Assembly: GCF_000420265.1 (NCBI RefSeq)
Contig: NZ_ATUP01000001.1
Location: 620,001 to 684,000, forward strand
Origin: Oceanicaulis alexandrii DSM 11625
GTDB taxonomy: Bacteria > Pseudomonadota > Alphaproteobacteria > Caulobacterales > Maricaulaceae
DNA: 64,000 nucleotides
Direction of reading: 5' to 3'
Shown here: one piece after another, positions 9,783 through 19,771 of the stretch
Numbering within the stretch: the stretch's first letter is position 1
Layout: each line of letters opens with the position of its first letter
Notes under the pieces: model-generated
Seen by the model: the letters and a program-made list of their open reading frames with translations, nothing else
Databases searched by the model: none
What the model was told of the DNA's origin: nothing
Translations under genes and position numbers: made by a program

Positions 9783-11213
9783 ATGTCTACACGGCCTGAT
9801 CCCGCCGCCGCTTCCGAACACCAAGCCGCTTCAGATCAACCGGACCCCACCGGATCTGAAGCGCTCTCCGCGTTTGGCGTATCCATGGCCGATGTATCGG
9901 GGGTCATTGACGAGACGTCCCGCACCATCCTGAGCCTGAAAGAGGCGTTCGCCGCACTCGATCAAGACGCCCGCGCGACGCTTGACCAGAGCCGGTCCAT
10001 CCTGGCCGTCACCCAACAGACGCAAGCGCATTCGCAAAGCGCCGCGACCGCCATGACCGATGCAGATACGGCGCTGGGGCAAACAGGTCAGGACATCGCC
10101 ACCCTGGTCAAAACCGTCGGCGCAATGCAGGGCCAGGTCGGCGTGCTGCTGGATGCGCTCAATCGTGTGGGCGACATGTCCAACACGATCGAACGCATCG
10201 CCAGCCAGACCAATTTGCTGGCGCTGAACGCCACCATCGAGGCCGCCCGTGCGGGCGAAGCCGGTCGCGGCTTCGCCATTGTGGCCGGCGAGGTGAAAGC
10301 GCTGGCCAGTGAAACCGCAAACGCCACACTGACCATTCAGGGTCTGCTCACCGAAATCCGGGGCGAAGGCGATACGCTCGTCAATCTGGGCGAAACCGCC
10401 GCCAAGGCCGGGGATGAAGTCAGCCAGTCCACCGGACATCTCAGCACGCTGGTCCAAGGCATGTCCGACGCGATCAGCGGCATGTCCCGCTCCAGTGTTG
10501 AGGCGGCGCGCGACGCAGGCGAAATCCAGCAACGCACAGAACACCTGACCGAACAGGTTCAGACACTCAGCAGCGTCGTCAGCACGTCCTCCGACCAGCT
10601 TGACCAGTCTGCGGCCCAGATCAGCCAGACCGTGGATGACGCCGACGCCATGGTCGTACAGGCCGCGCTTGATGGCGCACAGACACGCGATGGCGTCTTC
10701 ATCGGCATGGTTCAATCGGCCAGAGATGAAATCATGGCGGCGTTCGAGAACGCCTTGGCGACCGGAGACATTCAGCTGGAAGACCTGTTTGACGAGGTCT
10801 ACACGCCGATTGAAGGCACCAATCCGCAGCAAGTCATGACCCGTTTCACGGCTCTGACTGACCGCCTGCTACCGCCCATACAGGAACGTGTCGCCAGCCA
10901 GCATCCTGACATCGTGTTTTGCGCGGCTGTGGACCGGAACGGCTATCTGCCCACCCATAATCAGAAGTTCTCCCAGCCCCAGAGCCGGGATCCGGACTGG
11001 AACGCCGCCAATTGCCGCAACCGCCGGATCTTCAATGATCGAGTCGGCCTACGCGCCGGCCAGAACACCAAAACCGTTCTGCTGCAGACCTATCGCAGAG
11101 ATATGGGCGCCGGTCGTTTTGTCATGATGAAGGATCTCAGCGCGCCCATTTACATCGCGGGGCGGCACTGGGGCGGGCTGCGGCTGGCGTACCGGATTGC
11201 TTCAGACAGCTAG
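9783..11213 (+). CDS. Soluble methyl-accepting chemotaxis protein with C-terminal sensory domain
   Basis: This 476-residue chemoreceptor has no membrane segment. The helical signalling part occupies about residues 30-290 and contains the hairpin tip '[21 protein letters not shown]' followed by '[14 protein letters not shown]', which docks CheA/CheW. After the coiled-coil a conserved C-terminal domain (about 325-470) carries '[15 protein letters not shown]', '[10 protein letters not shown]' and '[12 protein letters not shown]'. This reversed layout, sensor after signalling part, is known in some alphaproteobacterial and pseudomonad receptors. The cytoplasmic signal is unknown. The start at 9783 follows GGAA at a suitable distance; a GTG at 9750 is an alternative. 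The TAG stop overlaps the convergent kinase stop. Confidence 0.88.
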   Translation: MSTRPDPAAASEHQAASDQPDPTGSEALSAFGVSMADVSGVIDETSRTILSLKEAFAALDQDARATLDQSRSILAVTQQTQAHSQSAATAMTDADTALGQTGQDIATLVKTVGAMQGQVGVLLDALNRVGDMSNTIERIASQTNLLALNATIEAARAGEAGRGFAIVAGEVKALASETANATLTIQGLLTEIRGEGDTLVNLGETAAKAGDEVSQSTGHLSTLVQGMSDAISGMSRSSVEAARDAGEIQQRTEHLTEQVQTLSSVVSTSSDQLDQSAAQISQTVDDADAMVVQAALDGAQTRDGVFIGMVQSARDEIMAAFENALATGDIQLEDLFDEVYTPIEGTNPQQVMTRFTALTDRLLPPIQERVASQHPDIVFCAAVDRNGYLPTHNQKFSQPQSRDPDWNAANCRNRRIFNDRVGLRAGQNTKTVLLQTYRRDMGAGRFVMMKDLSAPIYIAGRHWGGLRLAYRIASDS

Positions 11214-12973
11214 GCGGACCGGGCGGGCAAGGCCGCGCATTGCGCCGCCAACGCATCAGATATCGCCTGTATCAACACGTCCTGGCGCAAGGGCTTGGCC
11301 AGAGTGTCGGTGAAGCCGGCCTCGATATAGCCTTCCACCTGATGGGCCATGATATTGGCGGTCATGGCGATCACCGGCGGCATGGAGCGGCCATCGTCAC
11401 GGCGCGCCGATTTCAGGTCGCCAAACACTTGCACGCCATCCCGTCCCGGCATGCGGATATCCAGCAAAACCAGATCAAAATCATCCTGCTGGCATTGCTT
11501 CAGCGCGGCCTCTCCACTGTCAGCCAGAACCACTTCAACATCACAGGCGCGCAGCAATCCCGCTGCAACGGCCTGATTGGTCTCGCAATCGTCGACCACC
11601 AGCACTTTCAACCCCTCAGGAATGACGCCGCAGCATTCGCACTCTGTATTGCCGAGATCCTGGTCGTCTTCTGACTTCACCGACCGGAACGGCAAATACA
11701 CGGTGAACAGCGTGCCGACATCGGGCTCGCTTTCGACATCAATGCGCCCTTTCATGATTTCCAGCAGACGCTTGACGATCGACAGGCCCAGACCGGTGCC
11801 GCCATATTCGCGCGACGTCGATGCATCCGCCTGGGTGAACGGCATGAAGACGCGATCGAGCTGCGCCGCCGTCATTCCGCAGCCGGTGTCACGCACCCTC
11901 AGGATCAGTTCTTCGGCGGCCTTGTCCTCAGTGAAAATCAGGCGCACGCCCCCTTTGCGGGTGAACTTGATGGCGTTCGAAACAAGATTATGGACAATTT
12001 GGCTCAGACGCGTCGGGTCTCCGACCCGCAGGCTCTGAGCGCTGACGCCATTTTCATAGCGCAGGGAGAAGCTGAGACCGGACTCTTCAGCCTGGGGCGC
12101 GTACAGCGACTCAATCTGCTCAGCGACTTCACCCAGGGTGAATTCCACGGTTTCAACATCCATCTGACCCGCATCGATCTTGGCCAGATCGAGTATGTCA
12201 TTGAGCGTTGAGAGCAAATGATCGCCTGACGTGCGGATCACCTCCACCGCCTTTCGCTGACGATCATCCAGCTTTGATAGCGCCAGAACCGCTGTCATGC
12301 CGAGAACGCCATTGAGCGGCGTCCGAATTTCATGGCTCATATTGGCCAGGAAATGGGATTTCGCCTGGTTCGCTTGCTCCGCCTTGACCTTCTCAGCCTC
12401 AAGCGCAGCCACAGCTGTCATCATGCTGGCGCGGAAAAAGCCCGCTGACAGAAAGACGAACACCTGGGACAGAACCAGACCGGCATAAAGCGTATCCAGC
12501 GACAGTCCGGCGTCTCCGCCCAACCGGGTCATGAAATAGGTGGCTGTGTAAACGCCGATGCTGAACAGGGCGATCATCAGACCGTCCATCACGCCCAGCA
12601 CCAGGCAGACCGTTAACACCGCCGGCACCAGGCCCAGATTGCTGACATTTATCAACTCGCCATTCAGTAGCGACAGCAAGCCCAGAAACGCCACGAACGT
12701 CACGCCGACAACGCGCATCCGCATTTGATAGTGCGGCCGGCCGTTAATCAGGTACGGCCCTGCGAGAATGAGGAAGGACACAGCAAAACCGGTCAGTATT
12801 TCAAAAGCGAAGTCTGGAAGAAAATGCAGATTGATGACGTTGACCGCCAAGCAGCTGAGCCCGCCGAGCACGCTGAAGACGGACAGAACACGCGCAGACG
12901 CTACGCTGAGAGGGTCATTCGCATCAGGCGACGGCCAATAGCGCCTATAAACAGCTCGCAGAACAGCTCGCAT
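11210..12973 (-). CDS. Hybrid sensor histidine kinase/response regulator
   Basis: This 587-residue membrane kinase has about six hydrophobic segments in residues 25-180 with no large periplasmic loop. A short coiled-coil then leads into HisKA with '[10 protein letters not shown]' (H214). The HATPase domain follows ('NAIKFT', 'DTGCGM', 'GTGLGLSI'), and a C-terminal receiver with '[10 protein letters not shown]' and '[11 protein letters not shown]' (phospho-Asp about 515-520). A histidine phosphotransfer protein would be needed downstream; none is nearby. The start at 12973 has GGGGGAGA upstream; a TTG reading from 13045 is less likely. Its stop overlaps that of the convergent soluble chemoreceptor in a shared CTAG, and a role in the same signalling pathway is only suggested by position. 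Confidence 0.9.
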   Translation of the reverse strand: MRAVLRAVYRRYWPSPDANDPLSVASARVLSVFSVLGGLSCLAVNVINLHFLPDFAFEILTGFAVSFLILAGPYLINGRPHYQMRMRVVGVTFVAFLGLLSLLNGELINVSNLGLVPAVLTVCLVLGVMDGLMIALFSIGVYTATYFMTRLGGDAGLSLDTLYAGLVLSQVFVFLSAGFFRASMMTAVAALEAEKVKAEQANQAKSHFLANMSHEIRTPLNGVLGMTAVLALSKLDDRQRKAVEVIRTSGDHLLSTLNDILDLAKIDAGQMDVETVEFTLGEVAEQIESLYAPQAEESGLSFSLRYENGVSAQSLRVGDPTRLSQIVHNLVSNAIKFTRKGGVRLIFTEDKAAEELILRVRDTGCGMTAAQLDRVFMPFTQADASTSREYGGTGLGLSIVKRLLEIMKGRIDVESEPDVGTLFTVYLPFRSVKSEDDQDLGNTECECCGVIPEGLKVLVVDDCETNQAVAAGLLRACDVEVVLADSGEAALKQCQQDDFDLVLLDIRMPGRDGVQVFGDLKSARRDDGRSMPPVIAMTANIMAHQVEGYIEAGFTDTLAKPLRQDVLIQAISDALAAQCAALPARSA

Positions 12974-13230
12974 CCACAGTCTCCCCCACCATCCCGTCCC
13001 GTCCCGGGTCTCGACGGTGCTGATAATGGGAGCACAGTATACCAAAGACCTTAGGGTTTGGTTTCGAAAATCCTACTCAGGTGATCAAGCGCCATGAACA
13101 CGCGCTGGTCGCCGAGTTTCAAATGACTTGCAGCCGGCGAGGCACAGGTGTGTCCGACCGCCACGACCGATTGACGCACCGCTGGGAACAAGTACCCTTC
13201 GTGACTGATTGCCGCGGCTGGGAAAGGGCG

Positions 13231-13689
13231 ATGCAGGTGACGAAAGACCTGATGCAATATGAACGGCTCGCACAGGATGCTTTGCGCGATGTGGTTCGAA
13301 AGTCTCTTGAACGGGCGGCAGGCGACGGCCTCCCGGGGGCCCACCATTTTTACATCACCTTCCGCACCACCGATCCAGGCTGCGATATCGATGAATCTCT
13401 GGCCAGCGCCTACCCCGAAGAGATGACCATTGTCCTGGAGCATCAGTTCTGGGACCTGGAAATTGATGACGTCGGGTTTGAAGTCACGCTGAAGTTCGGC
13501 GGCGTTCCGAAATACCTCAAGGTTCCCTGGCGTGCAGTGACGCGCTTTCATGATCCCAGCGTCGGCTTTCGTCTTCATTTTGATTACGCCACCCCCGCTC
13601 CCGGCGATACGCCGGGCGACGGTTCTGGCGAGGATGAATTTCACGAGGGCACCGTGGTCAGCCTTGAAGCCTTCCGGAATAAAGAGTGA
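13231..13689 (+). CDS. sspB: SspB (alpha type), ClpXP adaptor for ssrA-tagged proteins
   Basis: This 152-residue protein matches alphaproteobacterial SspB along its core: 'DLMQYERLAQDALRDVVRK', 'GLPGAHHFYITFRTTDPG', 'YPEEMTIVLEHQFWDLEID' and 'VTLKFGGVPKYLKVP'. The tail is acidic and flexible and ends in 'GTVVSLEAFRNKE', matching the ClpX-binding tip of SspB proteins. SspB holds ssrA-tagged substrates and delivers them to ClpXP. The start at 13231 (MQVTKDLMQYE) keeps the conserved 'DLM.Y' entry and has an AAAGGG site. The ssrA gene lies about 4 kb upstream. The stop overlaps the GTG of the next gene, so it is operonic with the thioesterase. Confidence 0.92.
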   Translation: MQVTKDLMQYERLAQDALRDVVRKSLERAAGDGLPGAHHFYITFRTTDPGCDIDESLASAYPEEMTIVLEHQFWDLEIDDVGFEVTLKFGGVPKYLKVPWRAVTRFHDPSVGFRLHFDYATPAPGDTPGDGSGEDEFHEGTVVSLEAFRNKE

Positions 13690-14129
13690 GCGCGTCCCGA
13701 TCGCGTCGGGACGAGCTGACGGCGCTATTCTCTGACCCCGCTCATTTGCCTGCGGTCACAAGGCATTTCGGCTTCTCGCTGATTGATCTCGACCCGGAAG
13801 CACATTGGGTCGAAGCCTGGTTTGAAGCCCGGCCGGACTTTCTCAACCCTAACGGCTCTGTTCAGGGCGGCATCGTCACAGGCTTTCTGGACGAGGCCAT
13901 GAGTTTGTCGGCCTTCATCGCTGGCGATCTGAAGATCGCCGTGCCGACCCTGGAAATGAAAACCAGCTTCTTACGGCCTTTGATGACGGACCGGGCGCGC
14001 GCCCGCGGTCAGATCGTCCGGCTGGGCTCCAGCGTCGCCTTCACTGAAGGCTGGCTTTGGAATTCTGAAGGCGTGCTGTGCGCTACCGCGTCGGCGACAA
14101 CCGCGCTGCGCCCGTTCAAGCATGGCTGA
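13686..14129 (+). CDS. PaaI-type hotdog-fold thioesterase
   Basis: The 147-residue protein has the hotdog thioesterase pattern: 'FLNPNGSVQGGIVTGFLDEAMS' (the Asn/Gly-Gly turn and catalytic Asp/Glu region), then 'TLEMKTSFLRPLMTDRARARGQIVRLG' and 'TEGWLWNSEGVLCATASAT'. Such enzymes hydrolyse acyl-CoA thioesters; the substrate is unknown. It starts with GTG overlapping the sspB stop (GTGA) and overlaps the MFS gene by 8 bases, so the three are transcribed together. Confidence 0.88.
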   Translation: MSASRSRRDELTALFSDPAHLPAVTRHFGFSLIDLDPEAHWVEAWFEARPDFLNPNGSVQGGIVTGFLDEAMSLSAFIAGDLKIAVPTLEMKTSFLRPLMTDRARARGQIVRLGSSVAFTEGWLWNSEGVLCATASATTALRPFKHG

Positions 14130-15333
14130 CCTGTCGGGCAAGCCGCGTCACCTGGCGCTGATCGCCCTGTCTCAGGTGCTGGCGTTGTCCGTCTGGTTCG
14201 CCGGCGCCGCCGCCCTCCCCGGCTTGCAAGACACCGGCGCTCTGACCCCGTTCGCCGGCGCCGCCCTCTCAAGCGCGGTCCAGCTTGGCTTCGTGCTCGG
14301 GGCGCTGACCAGCGCCGTTCTGGGCGTGGCGGACCGCTATGACGCCCGTCATGTCTTTGCGGCGGGCGCGGGCGTCGCCGCCTTGATGAGCTGGGCGGCC
14401 GTGCTGCTGGAGCCAGGCTCTCTTCTGATGCCTTTGACACGACTGGGCGCGGGCGCGGCGCTCGCCTTCGTCTATCCTGTGGGCATGAAACTCGCCGCCA
14501 GCTGGGCCAAGGGCGATACCGGGCTGTTGATCGGGCTGCTGGTCGGCGCATTGACGCTGGGGTCAGCCAGCCCGCATCTGGCGCCTGTGGTCACCGAAAG
14601 CCTGGGATGGCGCGCGCCCTTCGCCCTGTCAGGGCTGGCCGCGCTCGCCAGCGCCGCTTTGATCCTGACCGCGCGGGCGGGACCGGCCTTCAAACGCGCA
14701 GCGCGATTTGACCCTCGCGCCATCAAGCTTAGCCTCACGGACCCGGCGCTGGCGCGCGTCAATCTGGGCTATCTGGGCCATATGTGGGAGCTCTATGCGT
14801 TCTGGGCCTGGGTGGGCGTCTTTCTCACCATCTGGTCCGAACAGACCGTCGTCTCTTCAGCGTTTTCAGCACCCGTGACCACTTTCATCATCGTTGCGGC
14901 AGGGGCGCTGGGCGCCTTGGGAGCAGGCTGGCTCGCAGATCGGGTCGGGCGCACCCTGGTGACAAGCGTCGCTATGGCGCTCAGCGGCGGTTGCGCCCTG
15001 CTCAGCGCCTGGGCCTGGTCAGGCCCTGCCGCGCTGATGATTGGCCTGCTTGTGATTTACGGCGTGACGGTGATAGCGGATTCCGCGCAATTTTCCGCCG
15101 CCGCCGCCGAACTGGCGCCCCCGGACAAGGCGGGCTCCATTCTGACCTTGCAAACCGCTCTGGGCTTCGCCCTGACCCTTGTCACGGTTCAGCTTCTGCC
15201 TGTCTGGGCCGACTTCACGGGATGGCGGTTCGCCTTCTGGCCGCTGGCTCTTGGCCCCATCATTGGCGTCTGGGCGATGCTCAGCCTCAGATCGCAAGAC
15301 GACGCCGTGAAAATCGCCGGCGGCCGCAAGTAA
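14122..15333 (+). CDS. Major facilitator superfamily transporter
   Basis: This 403-residue integral membrane protein has about 12 hydrophobic helices. The MFS loop 2-3 motif is present in weakened form ('[12 protein letters not shown]') and the mirror-image one in the second half is clear ('[12 protein letters not shown]', about residues 272-283). The first helix '[16 protein letters not shown]' resembles nitrate/nitrite and drug-type MFS carriers, but the substrate cannot be assigned. It overlaps the thioesterase gene by 8 bases. Confidence 0.85.
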   Translation: MADLSGKPRHLALIALSQVLALSVWFAGAAALPGLQDTGALTPFAGAALSSAVQLGFVLGALTSAVLGVADRYDARHVFAAGAGVAALMSWAAVLLEPGSLLMPLTRLGAGAALAFVYPVGMKLAASWAKGDTGLLIGLLVGALTLGSASPHLAPVVTESLGWRAPFALSGLAALASAALILTARAGPAFKRAARFDPRAIKLSLTDPALARVNLGYLGHMWELYAFWAWVGVFLTIWSEQTVVSSAFSAPVTTFIIVAAGALGALGAGWLADRVGRTLVTSVAMALSGGCALLSAWAWSGPAALMIGLLVIYGVTVIADSAQFSAAAAELAPPDKAGSILTLQTALGFALTLVTVQLLPVWADFTGWRFAFWPLALGPIIGVWAMLSLRSQDDAVKIAGGRK

Positions 15334-15454
15334 AGCAGCCCTCTTGTGCAAACATATATTAACGCGGTCATTGCTAAGCATGGTTAAGGATTGCGGCCCA
15401 AACGCCAGGGTTGTGAACAAGTCGCGCAATCCCATAGCCAGCCAGGGGGCCCCT

Positions 15455-17128
15455 ATGATCCAACAGCTTGATCAGTTCTCCATGACGACGCGTCTGCGCA
15501 TGATCGCGGGGGCGTCCATTATCCTGATGCTAAGTTATGTGGGCGCGAACTTCCTGATGGGCGTGTTCAGCCAGCAGGCGGATAACCGCGCGACCCAAGC
15601 CACTGAAAACCTGGTCGCGGCGAGCGGTCTCGAAAAAGATCTCACCTCGCTCCTGCGCGACACCTATCTGATGGCCAGCTCGCCCACGGCTGATCGCCGG
15701 GACGCAGCGCTGGGCAACCTCACCGATTTCGAGATCGCGCTGACGGATGTGGAAGCCATCGTCACCAAGCCTGAATTCCGCTCCGCGCTCGCCGCGATCC
15801 GCGCGGATGTGCCGGGTCTGAACGCGCTGATCCAGGGCGCCGCAGCCAACATCGCGACTTATACCGACGTCGAGATGCAGCGTTTCATTGATGAACTCGC
15901 TGTCTATGACGACCGGATGGACACCAATATCGAGATCGTTCGGGATGGTGAGCGCGAGCTGCTGGACGCCGCCTGGGCCAGCCGCGACCAAATGGCGTCT
16001 GTAGCGCAATGGGTCAGCCTGATCGCCCTGATCCTGACGGCTGCGGGCCTGATGGCGATGACCCAGATTATCGGCGGCAGCATTCGCCGCTCGGTCAGCT
16101 CGATCCAGTCGCTCGTCGGCAAGCTGGCGGACGGCGAACGCGACATGAAGATTCAGGAGACTTCACGCAAGGATGTGTTTGGTGATCTCGGACGAGCGCT
16201 CGCCACCTTGCAGGAGGCGTTGAGCAATGCCGACCAGGTCCACGCCAACCAGGCCAGCGAGGCGTCCCAGCGCCTGCAGCGCCAGAAAGATATTGAAGAG
16301 GCGGTGCTGCGCTTTGAGACCAGCTCCACAGAATTGCTGAGCTCGGTGATGGCCGCCTCCCAGCAATTGTCCTCCTCCGCCTCGCAAATGCAAAGCTCGT
16401 CCAGCGAAGCGTCCGGCCTGTCACGTGACGCGCAAACCGCGTCTGGCGCAGCGGCGTCCGGCATTCAGGCCGTCGCCGCAGCTTCAGAAGAGCTGGCGGC
16501 CTCGATCCGCGAAGTCTCCGAACAGGTCACGCGCACCAGCGAGCTGTCCAATGAGGCGAGCACGGAAACCGAGCAAAGTTCAACCGTGGTGACCCAGCTC
16601 TCTGAAGCGGCCCAGGCCATTGGCGAGATCGTCACGCTGATCGAGACCATTGCGGACCAGACCAATCTTCTGGCGCTCAACGCCACCATCGAAGCCGCGC
16701 GCGCCGGCGAAGCCGGTAAAGGGTTTGCGGTTGTGGCCAGCGAGGTCAAGGAACTGGCCGAGCAGACCAGCAGCGCAACCCAGCAGATCTCCGCTCAGAT
16801 CAACGCCATTCAGTCCGCGTCTGAAAAGACGGCGGCGTCCACGGACCGCACCTTGCAGGCCGTGCGTCAGCTGGGCGAGCTGGCGACCAGCTGCGCAGCC
16901 GCCATCGATCAGCAACGCGTGGCCACCACCGAAATCGCCGAATCTGCACAGCGTGCGGATTCAGGCTCCAGCGACGCCGCCTCCAGCGTCGCCAAAGTGG
17001 TGGAGTTCACCCATCAGACCGACCAGATTTCCAAATCCGTGCTCTCCGCCGCCCAGGAAATGGCGGACCGGCATGAGGCCTGGAAAGAAGAGTTCGAAAG
17101 CTTCGTGCAGCTGATGCGCGCTTCGTAA
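15455..17128 (+). CDS. Membrane methyl-accepting chemotaxis protein with four-helix-bundle ectodomain
   Basis: This 557-residue receptor has an N-terminal membrane segment (about 13-35), a periplasmic helical-bundle domain (about 36-185) with '[19 protein letters not shown]', and a second membrane segment (about 188-208). A HAMP domain and the methyl-accepting signalling helix pair follow. The tip reads '[21 protein letters not shown]' and '[18 protein letters not shown]'. There is no C-terminal CheR-binding pentapeptide. The ATG at 15455 is chosen because the membrane segment follows it directly and a G-rich site precedes it. A strong terminator follows. The next gene is a copy of just the ectodomain and its two membrane segments. 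Confidence 0.93.
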   Translation: MIQQLDQFSMTTRLRMIAGASIILMLSYVGANFLMGVFSQQADNRATQATENLVAASGLEKDLTSLLRDTYLMASSPTADRRDAALGNLTDFEIALTDVEAIVTKPEFRSALAAIRADVPGLNALIQGAAANIATYTDVEMQRFIDELAVYDDRMDTNIEIVRDGERELLDAAWASRDQMASVAQWVSLIALILTAAGLMAMTQIIGGSIRRSVSSIQSLVGKLADGERDMKIQETSRKDVFGDLGRALATLQEALSNADQVHANQASEASQRLQRQKDIEEAVLRFETSSTELLSSVMAASQQLSSSASQMQSSSSEASGLSRDAQTASGAAASGIQAVAAASEELAASIREVSEQVTRTSELSNEASTETEQSSTVVTQLSEAAQAIGEIVTLIETIADQTNLLALNATIEAARAGEAGKGFAVVASEVKELAEQTSSATQQISAQINAIQSASEKTAASTDRTLQAVRQLGELATSCAAAIDQQRVATTEIAESAQRADSGSSDAASSVAKVVEFTHQTDQISKSVLSAAQEMADRHEAWKEEFESFVQLMRAS

Positions 17129-17150
17129 CGCATCTCAAATACGGTCAGCA

Positions 17151-17179
17151 AAGGGGGCGCTCCGGCGCCCTCTTTTTTT
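17151..17179 (+). terminator. Rho-independent terminator after the membrane chemoreceptor
   Basis: GGGCGC (17155-17160) and GCGCCC (17165-17170) form a G/C stem with a TCCG loop, followed by a run of seven T (17173-17179). It separates the receptor from the ectodomain-only gene. Confidence 0.88.
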
Positions 17180-17313
17180 GTCTCCGCCCTCCCCAATCTG
17201 AAGACCAAGACACACGCTAAAGGGTGCATTAATAGAGCTGGCGCCAATTTAGGGGAATTCTGATTGCGCATTCTCGGATAACGCGAGGCGCGCATCTCAA
17301 CGGAGGCCCCGCC

Positions 17314-17967
17314 ATGCCTGCCTTGACGTCTGCTCCCTCTCCTCTGGTTGGCAAGGCGCTGCCAAGCCTGGCCCTGCTGCTCCTGCTGACCTACGCTGTG
17401 ATCAGCATCCTGATCGGCGCGTCCATTCGGCAGTTTGAAACCCAGTCACGGCTGAATACCGAACGCATCTACGCCGCCGCGACGCTTGATAAGGAGCTCA
17501 GCTCTTTGATGCGGGACGCCCATGCGATGATCAGTGCGCCGTCCCAATTGCGGATGCAGGCCGTACTGATCAATCTTGAAGAGTATGAGGTTGGCGTGGA
17601 CGCCATGAGCGCTCTGGCGACGCCGCGCTCAAACCTTCAAGCGCCGCTCGACGCGCTGGAGCAGGCTCTGCCCGCCATTCGCAGCCTGACCCTGCAAGCC
17701 GCACGGCTTGATACGGACCGCTCAACCTCGGCCGTTCAGGATCAGGTCTTGGCGATGACCCGGCTCGATACCCAGATGCGGGCGCAAATCACTGACATCA
17801 ATGAGGCCCTCGCCGCCGCCCCCGCTGTTTCATCCGCCATGGCCGGGCGCCTGCGCATCCTGTCCTGGATCATCAACAGTCTGGCCGTGCTCGCGGTCCT
17901 TGGACTGATCTACGGCGCGCTCAAATCAGCACGCCCTCGCCTCCGCGCAGTGCAGGCCGTCGAGTAA
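17314..17967 (+). CDS. Ectodomain-only paralog of the neighbouring chemoreceptor
   Basis: This 217-residue protein has a membrane segment at about 15-37, a helical periplasmic region (about 38-178), and a second membrane segment at about 180-203, then stops after a short basic tail (KSARPRLR). The region after the first helix aligns with the chemoreceptor at 15455: 'LDKELSSLMRDAHAMISAPS' against '[20 protein letters not shown]', and 'NLEEYEVGVDAMSAL' against '[15 protein letters not shown]'. There is no HAMP or signalling domain, and no frameshifted remnant of them downstream. It has its own GGAGG ribosome site and a terminator lies before it. A duplication followed by loss of the signalling part is likely. 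It might bind ligand or pair with the receptor; that is inference. Confidence 0.75.
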   Translation: MPALTSAPSPLVGKALPSLALLLLLTYAVISILIGASIRQFETQSRLNTERIYAAATLDKELSSLMRDAHAMISAPSQLRMQAVLINLEEYEVGVDAMSALATPRSNLQAPLDALEQALPAIRSLTLQAARLDTDRSTSAVQDQVLAMTRLDTQMRAQITDINEALAAAPAVSSAMAGRLRILSWIINSLAVLAVLGLIYGALKSARPRLRAVQAVE

Positions 17968-18145
17968 GCTTGCCCCTCAAGCCCTCTGCCAGAGAGCCAA
18001 TTTCAAGTGGAGGCAGGGACCAGCATTTGTCCTGAACACCTGACTAACCAAAATTGAAGTATTTTTATTCTTAATAGCCCCAGACACAGGCCGCTCAGAA
18101 CCGGGCAGCCGAATATTTTTTAGTTTTCGACCGATGGGGCTGGAC

Positions 18146-19357
18146 ATGAAATCTTCTCAACTCTCCCTGCTGCTTGGCGCAGGCGTGGCTCTAGTCCCGC
18201 AAGCCGCCCTGGCTCAATCCGCCGAAGTCTTCGGTGATTTCCGCACTCGCTACGAAACAGTGGAACAGACCGGCAAGCTGGATGCGGACTCCCTCACCTT
18301 GCGCAGCCGGGTTGGCGTACGGTTCAAACCCGCGGATGACCGGTTCACCTTCCTCGCAGAAGCCGAGAACAACATCACACTCTCCGGTGATGACCGGAAC
18401 ACCAGTCTGGATCCGCGTCCCCAGTTCGCCACGATCAACGATCCCGACTTCACCGAGCTCAACCGCGCCCAGCTGACGTTCAGCCCGGACGAAGCCTGGT
18501 CTTTCACTGTGGGGCGGCAATATATCGGTTTTGACGGCAACCGCATCATCGGCTCGCCCGGCTGGCGTCAGGACAAGAACTCCTATGATGCTGCGGTGGT
18601 CAATTTTGAGCGCGGCGCCCTGGAAGCGACTTACGTCTATTCATGGCAACTCAATCGCGGTCCCGGCACAGACTTCAACTGGGATATGAGCTCTCATCTC
18701 CTGAATGCGAGCTTTGCGGTCAGTCCTGCCCTGAAACTTGCGGGATTTGTCTATCTGATCGATATCGAAGAAACGGGTCGTGAAAACCTCTCCAACACAA
18801 CGTTTGGCGCACGGCTGACGGGTTCGACCGAGATCGGCGAGTTCGGCGTCAGCTATGATCTGATGGTCGCAACGCAGACCGATTCCGGCTCCGCCACCGC
18901 CAGTTATGACAATACGCTGATCGACAGCGGCGTCGCGTTCACACGGGGCGGCGCACGCTTCGCTCTGGGCTATGACGTGATCACCGGCGATGGCACGTTT
19001 GCCTTCGCCAATCCGCTGGCCGGCAATCACGGCACAGCCGGCTGGGCTGACGTGTTCCATGGCGGAGGCCGCTCGTCCCCCGCGGACGGGCTGGAAGATT
19101 TCAACGTGGAGGTCAGCTATGGCGCCAGCGTGGAGTCTTCAGCCATCGAAGGCTGGCGCGCGGGCCTGATCTGGCGGGATTTCAGCTCTGAAAACACCGG
19201 CAATGATCTGGGTGAAGAGCTGGACGCCTATCTGCGGCTGAGCTTCGCCAATGATGTCAGCCTCTCGTTTGAAATGGCCGATTATGACGGCCCGGACGCC
19301 AGCTACGCCCCTGCGGACAAGACCAAATACTGGGTCACGCTGGGCTATAAATTCTAG
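18146..19357 (+). CDS. Outer-membrane porin (alginate-export/long-barrel type)
   Basis: This 403-residue beta-barrel has a signal peptide ending 'PQAALAQS'. The barrel region starts 'AEVFGDFRTRYETVEQTGKL' with 'DSLTLRSRVGVRFKP', and 'NRAQLTFSPDEAWSFTVGRQYIGFDGNRIIG' matches the alginate_exp-type porin core. It ends in an aromatic residue (YKF), as needed for BAM-dependent insertion. The cargo is unknown. The start at 18146 gives the cleanest signal peptide and follows GGGG; the in-frame ATG at 18134 is an alternative. The 178-nt upstream gap (17968-18145) is AT-rich from about 18045 and probably holds the promoter, but no convincing -35/-10 pair could be fixed. Confidence 0.82.
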   Translation: MKSSQLSLLLGAGVALVPQAALAQSAEVFGDFRTRYETVEQTGKLDADSLTLRSRVGVRFKPADDRFTFLAEAENNITLSGDDRNTSLDPRPQFATINDPDFTELNRAQLTFSPDEAWSFTVGRQYIGFDGNRIIGSPGWRQDKNSYDAAVVNFERGALEATYVYSWQLNRGPGTDFNWDMSSHLLNASFAVSPALKLAGFVYLIDIEETGRENLSNTTFGARLTGSTEIGEFGVSYDLMVATQTDSGSATASYDNTLIDSGVAFTRGGARFALGYDVITGDGTFAFANPLAGNHGTAGWADVFHGGGRSSPADGLEDFNVEVSYGASVESSAIEGWRAGLIWRDFSSENTGNDLGEELDAYLRLSFANDVSLSFEMADYDGPDASYAPADKTKYWVTLGYKF

Positions 19358-19378
19358 GCGGCCCAAACACGCAGTCAG

Positions 19379-19408
19379 AAACGCCAGGGCTTCGGCCCTG
19401 GCGTTTTT
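19379..19408 (+). terminator. Terminator after the porin gene
   Basis: An 11-bp perfect stem (AACGCCAGGGC / GCCCTGGCGTT, 19380-19405) with a TTCG loop is followed by TTTTTC. It lies between convergent genes. Confidence 0.88.
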
Positions 19409-19411
19409 CGT

Positions 19412-19771
19412 TCAGGCGGCGTCTGCATGCATGTCCTGCGTCAACGCGGCGACTGGCCGGGCCCGCACTTTCACCCGGACGCGCTCGCCCAGAACCTTTT
19501 CCACATGCAGGCGCTGAACCTGGCTGTCATCGTGAAACACGATGCCGGTCAACGCCTCGACGACGGCCCGGGCCACAGCGTCCACATCGTGAACAGGGCT
19601 GTCAGCGTTATGCTCGATCTCGATCACGATTTCGAACGCGCCGTATTTGGGGCCCACACGCTTGAACTCGGTGCGGAAATACGCGGCGATCAGATCCTTG
19701 AACTTGGCTGACTGCGAGGTCAGCGCGTCCACGCGCACATTCAGCGAGCCTTCAGTGGCGGATGCTTGCAC
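19412..19771 (-). CDS. RusA-like Holliday-junction resolvase family protein
   Basis: This 119-residue protein has the RusA fold signature: a 'HDVDAVARAVVEALTGIV' segment with the D-x-D pair (D62, D64), then 'FHDDSQVQRLHVEK' with D81/D82. These would correspond to the three catalytic aspartates of RusA, which resolves four-way DNA junctions. The size matches RusA (about 120). A GTG start at 19771 is preferred because GGAGAGGG lies just upstream; a TTG at 19804 is longer. RusA is usually phage-borne, but no phage gene is nearby. It is convergent with the porin gene and divergent from fumC. The assignment rests on one motif region. Confidence 0.6.
   Translation of the reverse strand: MQASATEGSLNVRVDALTSQSAKFKDLIAAYFRTEFKRVGPKYGAFEIVIEIEHNADSPVHDVDAVARAVVEALTGIVFHDDSQVQRLHVEKVLGERVRVKVRARPVAALTQDMHADAA

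Noticed and set aside
13051-13644. Long minus-strand reading frame opposite sspB
   Set aside because: The plus-strand frame matches SspB throughout; the antisense frame has no recognisable domain and low-complexity content.
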